A stretch of DNA of 11,192 bases. It comes from an uncultured Arenimonas sp. (GTDB lineage: Bacteria; Pseudomonadota; Gammaproteobacteria; Xanthomonadales; Xanthomonadaceae). The number at the start of each line of letters is the position of its first letter. Position 1 is the first letter of the stretch. The position numbers and the translations under genes were made by a program. Location of the stretch: contig CAMPHE010000029.1 in the NCBI GenBank assembly GCA_946885815.1, positions 1-11,192 of the forward strand, written 5' to 3'. Positions 7,677-11,192 of this stretch are shown here, piece after piece. The notes beneath the pieces are model-generated. The model was not told the DNA's origin and ran no database searches. It saw nothing but the letters and a program-made list of their open reading frames with translations.

Positions 7677-8539
7677 AACGCCATCCGCTGATCCTCGTCG
7701 CCGCGATCGCCCTCGCGTTCGCCGCGACCCCCGCGTCCGCGCTCAGCCGGCTCGGCGATGCGCAGGACCTGTTCAACATGGGCAAGAAGGCTGCCGAAGC
7801 GTCGCGCGAGATGACGCAGGAAGAGGAAATCGCGCTCGGCCGTGGCCTCGCCGCCCGCGTGCTCGGCGCCGCGCCGCTCGTCGACGACGCGGAGCTGCAG
7901 CGCTACGTCAACCGCGTCGGTCTCTGGCTGGCGATGCAGAGCGAGCGACCCGACCTGCCGTGGCGTTTCGGCGTGATCGACAGCACCGAGGTCAATGCGT
8001 TCGCGATGCCGGGCGGCACCGTGCTGATCACGAGCGGCCTCTACGACCGCCTGCGCGACGAGGCGGAACTCGCCGGCGTGCTCGGTCACGAGATCGCGCA
8101 CGTCGTCGAGAAGCACCAGCTCGACGCGATCCAGAAGGCGGCCGGACAGGCGCTGCTGAGCGACATCGCCGGCCAGGCGGCAGCGCGCAGCGGCAACCAG
8201 GCGGTGAACATGTTCGGCGACGAGGTGTTCGCGGCCGGCATGAACATCTTCGCCAAGGGCCTCGACAAGAAGGACGAGTACGACGCCGACGCGCGCGGCA
8301 TGGTGCTCGCGGCCCGCGGCGGCTACAACCCGTTCGGGCTGGTCGGCGTGCTGCAGACGCTCGACTCGTCGGGCGGCGCCGAGGGCGGCATGGCGCTGAT
8401 GCTGTCGACCCACCCGCGCCCCGCCGACCGTATCGAGCGCCTCGGCGAAGTCGCCGGCACCACGCTCGATCCGTACGGCGCCAACCCGGCGCCGACGCGC
8501 CTCTACCGGCCCGGCGGCGCGGTCGCCACCGGCCGCTGA
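7673..8539 (+). CDS. Secreted M48 family zinc metalloprotease
   Basis: A 288-residue exported peptidase. Residues 1-23 form a signal peptide (LILVAAIALAFAATPASA), without a lipobox Cys, so it is probably soluble and periplasmic. The M48 domain includes EIALGRGLAARVLG (52-65), EVNAFAMPGGTVLITSGL (106-123), the zinc motif HEIAH with His139, Glu140 and His143, and the third ligand Glu202 in DEYDADARG. A conserved STHP (245-248) follows. All catalytic elements are intact. It resembles the LoiP/BepA class of envelope quality-control proteases but lacks the C-terminal TPR domain of BepA. A GGAGG (7663-7667) inside the end of the SH3 gene gives a good ribosome-binding site, and the start overlaps that gene's stop as ATGA. 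It is the last gene of the cyclase unit and is followed directly by a terminator. Confidence 0.95.
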   Translation: MKRHPLILVAAIALAFAATPASALSRLGDAQDLFNMGKKAAEASREMTQEEEIALGRGLAARVLGAAPLVDDAELQRYVNRVGLWLAMQSERPDLPWRFGVIDSTEVNAFAMPGGTVLITSGLYDRLRDEAELAGVLGHEIAHVVEKHQLDAIQKAAGQALLSDIAGQAAARSGNQAVNMFGDEVFAAGMNIFAKGLDKKDEYDADARGMVLAARGGYNPFGLVGVLQTLDSSGGAEGGMALMLSTHPRPADRIERLGEVAGTTLDPYGANPAPTRLYRPGGAVATGR

Positions 8540-8560
8540 TCGGGCGGTTGCCACGAGCAC

Positions 8561-8590
8561 GAAGCCCGGCGCGAGCCGGGCTTCTTCTTT
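8561..8590 (+). terminator. Intrinsic terminator of the cyclase-SH3-M48 unit
   Basis: A perfect 10-bp GC-rich stem (GAAGCCCGGC, 8561-8570, with GCCGGGCTTC, 8575-8584) encloses a GCGA tetraloop, which is a stable GNRA-type loop. It is followed on the plus strand by TTCTTT, giving a U-rich tail. It begins 21 bp after the M48 stop. On the minus strand the base after the stem is not T-rich, so it would be a poor terminator for the convergent dnaJ, though the hairpin could still protect the dnaJ 3' end. No separate dnaJ terminator is visible in 8540-8623. Confidence 0.88.
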
Positions 8591-8623
8591 CCGCGGTACC
8601 GCTGGTCGCGTCGCGTCGCCGCG

Positions 8624-9766
8624 TCAGCGTCCTTTCGCGCCGTCGCCGTCGACCACGCGGCTCCAGAACGCCTTCACGCTGTCGAGGAACCCGCTCGACC
8701 GCGGCGAATGCCGCGCGCCGTCGTCCCCTTCGAACGTCGCTTCGAACTCTTTCAGCAACTCCCGCTGGCGGGACGTCAGGTTCACGGGCGTCTCCACGAC
8801 GACACGGCACAGCAGGTCGCCCGGCGCGTGCGCACGTACCGACTTCACGCCCTTGCCCCGCAGCCGGAACAGCTTGCCGGTCTGCGTTTCCAGCGGCACC
8901 TTGATCACCGCCTCGCCGCCGAGCGTCGGCACGACGATGTCGGCACCCAGCGCCGCCTGCGAGAACCGCAGCGGCACCTCGCAATACAGGTCGTTGCCGT
9001 CGCGCTGGAACACCGGGTGCTCGCGCACCTGTACTTCGACGTACAGGTCGCCGGCGGGCGCGCCGGGCGGGCCGGCCTCGCCTTCGCCCGACAGCCGGAT
9101 CCGGTCGCCGTTGTCGACGCCGGCCGGGATCTTCACCTGCAGCGTCTTGTCCTGCTGCACGCGGCCGTTGCCGTGGCAGGTGCGACACGGCTTGGCGATC
9201 GTCTGCCCGCGGCCGCCGCAGGCCGGACAGGCCTGCTGCACCGCGAAGATGCCTCGCTGCATCCGCACCTGGCCGCGACCGCCGCAGCTGCGGCAGGTCT
9301 CGACCTTGCCGTCTTCCGACCCGCTGCCGTGGCACGGCGTGCAGGCGACCAGCGTCGGCACCTCGATGCGGCGCTCGACGCCGAACACCGCTTCCTCCAG
9401 ATCCAGGTCGAGCAGGTAGCGCAGGTCGGCGCCGCGGCGCGGCGCGCGCTGGCGGCCACCCCCGAAGATGTCGCCGAAAATGTCGCCGAAGATGTCGTTG
9501 ACGTCGCCGAAACCGCCGGGGTTGCCGCCCCCCATGCCGTGTTCGAAAGCGGCATGGCCGTGCTGGTCGTACAGCCGGCGCTTGCCGCCGTCCGACAGCA
9601 CTTCATAGGCCTCCTTGGCCTCCTTGAAGCTCGCCTCGGCCGCGAGGTCGCCGGGGTTGCGGTCGGGGTGGAATTTCTGCGCCGCCCGCCGATAGGACTT
9701 CTTCAGCTCCTCCTCGGTCGCGTTGCGCGCCACGCCCAGCACTTCGTAGTAGTCGCGCTTGCTCAT
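8624..9766 (-). CDS. dnaJ: Chaperone protein DnaJ (Hsp40)
   Basis: A 380-residue type I co-chaperone that delivers unfolded clients to DnaK and stimulates its ATPase. The J domain (about 4-70) begins [12 protein letters not shown] and carries HPD at 33-35. A Gly/Phe region (about 76-105) contains three tandem DIFG units. The zinc-binding domain has four CxxC motifs at Cys142/145, 158/161, 180/183 and 194/197, each followed by G-x-G. The substrate-binding domains follow (about 205-335), including [15 protein letters not shown] and the [13 protein letters not shown] segment. The C-terminal tail through [13 protein letters not shown] reads like xanthomonad DnaJ. The start is not certain. The ATG at 9766 gives the conserved family N-terminus, but a GTG at 9778 (four residues longer, VSST) has the better ribosome-binding site, AGGGG 7 bases upstream. 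It lies downstream of dnaK in the same transcript. Confidence 0.97.
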   Translation of the reverse strand: MSKRDYYEVLGVARNATEEELKKSYRRAAQKFHPDRNPGDLAAEASFKEAKEAYEVLSDGGKRRLYDQHGHAAFEHGMGGGNPGGFGDVNDIFGDIFGDIFGGGRQRAPRRGADLRYLLDLDLEEAVFGVERRIEVPTLVACTPCHGSGSEDGKVETCRSCGGRGQVRMQRGIFAVQQACPACGGRGQTIAKPCRTCHGNGRVQQDKTLQVKIPAGVDNGDRIRLSGEGEAGPPGAPAGDLYVEVQVREHPVFQRDGNDLYCEVPLRFSQAALGADIVVPTLGGEAVIKVPLETQTGKLFRLRGKGVKSVRAHAPGDLLCRVVVETPVNLTSRQRELLKEFEATFEGDDGARHSPRSSGFLDSVKAFWSRVVDGDGAKGR

Positions 9767-9785
9767 CGTCGAACTCACACCGGTT

Positions 9786-9790
9786 CCCCT
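9786..9790 (-). promoter_or_regulatory. Ribosome-binding site that favours the upstream GTG start of dnaJ
   Basis: AGGGG on the minus strand lies 7 bases before the GTG at 9778 and 19 bases before the ATG at 9766. Ahead of the ATG only the weaker GTGAG is present. Spacing therefore favours the GTG, while conservation of the protein N-terminus favours the ATG. Confidence 0.5.
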
Positions 9791-9851
9791 GACGTTGGAA
9801 GCCCGCGCCGACCGGGATCACCGGCCCGGCACGGGCGTTCCGGTTGTTACC

Positions 9852-9877
9852 GGCCGGCGGTCGTCGCGCCGCCGGCC
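9852..9877 (-). other. Hairpin in the dnaK-dnaJ intergenic region
   Basis: A perfect 9-bp GC-only inverted repeat (GGCCGGCGG / CCGCCGGCC) with an 8-base loop starts five bases after the dnaK stop. A smaller 5-bp stem (GCCCG/CGGGC, 9824-9836) lies closer to dnaJ. No T-run follows on the minus strand, so this is not a standard terminator. It could act as an mRNA-stabilising or processing element, or as a partial attenuator that sets the dnaK:dnaJ ratio. The 105-116 bp gap shows no recognisable heat-shock promoter for dnaJ. Confidence 0.5.
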
Positions 9878-9882
9878 CGCGA

Positions 9883-11192
<1,310 letters not shown>

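Noticed and set aside
8540..8623. Searched for a separate dnaJ terminator or a small gene between M48 and dnaJ
   Set aside because: Only the plus-strand terminator is present. No ribosome-binding site plus open frame, and no second hairpin with a T-run on the minus strand, could be supported.

Overview
This window is high-GC chromosomal DNA from what looks like a xanthomonad-type gammaproteobacterium (Xanthomonadaceae/Lysobacteraceae, for example a Lysobacter, Luteimonas or Stenotrophomonas relative). The reasons are the very high GC content, the gene order dnaK-dnaJ-...-dapB-carA-...-carB, the short DapB (242 residues), and the DnaJ sequence, which reads closely like the xanthomonad form. 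The attribution comes from recalled family features, not from a search. I see no RNA genes, insertion sequences, prophage, CRISPR arrays or attachment sites. Coding density is very high; the longest stretch without a gene is about 160 bp.

Layout. The right end (about 8624-11192, minus strand) is the chaperone operon: the C-terminal two thirds of dnaK (5' end outside the window), then dnaJ. The centre (5305-8561, plus strand) is a tight three-gene unit: a CHASE2-type membrane adenylate cyclase, a small secreted SH3-like protein, and a secreted M48 metalloprotease. It ends at a clear intrinsic terminator that separates it from the convergent dnaJ. The left half (1-5214, minus strand) is a biosynthetic run: dapB, carA, a secreted S9 prolyl-oligopeptidase-family enzyme whose start overlaps the carA stop, an unrecognised two-TM protein with a possible helical-repeat C-terminus, and, one base later, the first 27 codons of carB.

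How the parts relate. CarA and CarB are the two subunits of carbamoyl phosphate synthetase. Here they are separated by two unrelated envelope-type genes that appear to be co-transcribed. DapB feeds lysine and peptidoglycan synthesis. The central unit has the composition of an envelope-sensing module: a periplasmic sensor domain coupled to cAMP production, a secreted SH3-like protein and a secreted zinc protease. Its function is inferred only. The 90-bp divergent region between dapB and the cyclase shows no Shine-Dalgarno sequences. It has TANNNT -10-like boxes 6-7 bases before each ATG, suggesting that both transcripts are leaderless.

Most of this is ordinary core genome. The items worth a second look are the cyclase/SH3/M48 unit, the split carA/carB arrangement with its unknown gene, and the leaderless divergent promoters. 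I did not find a convincing wholly new system.
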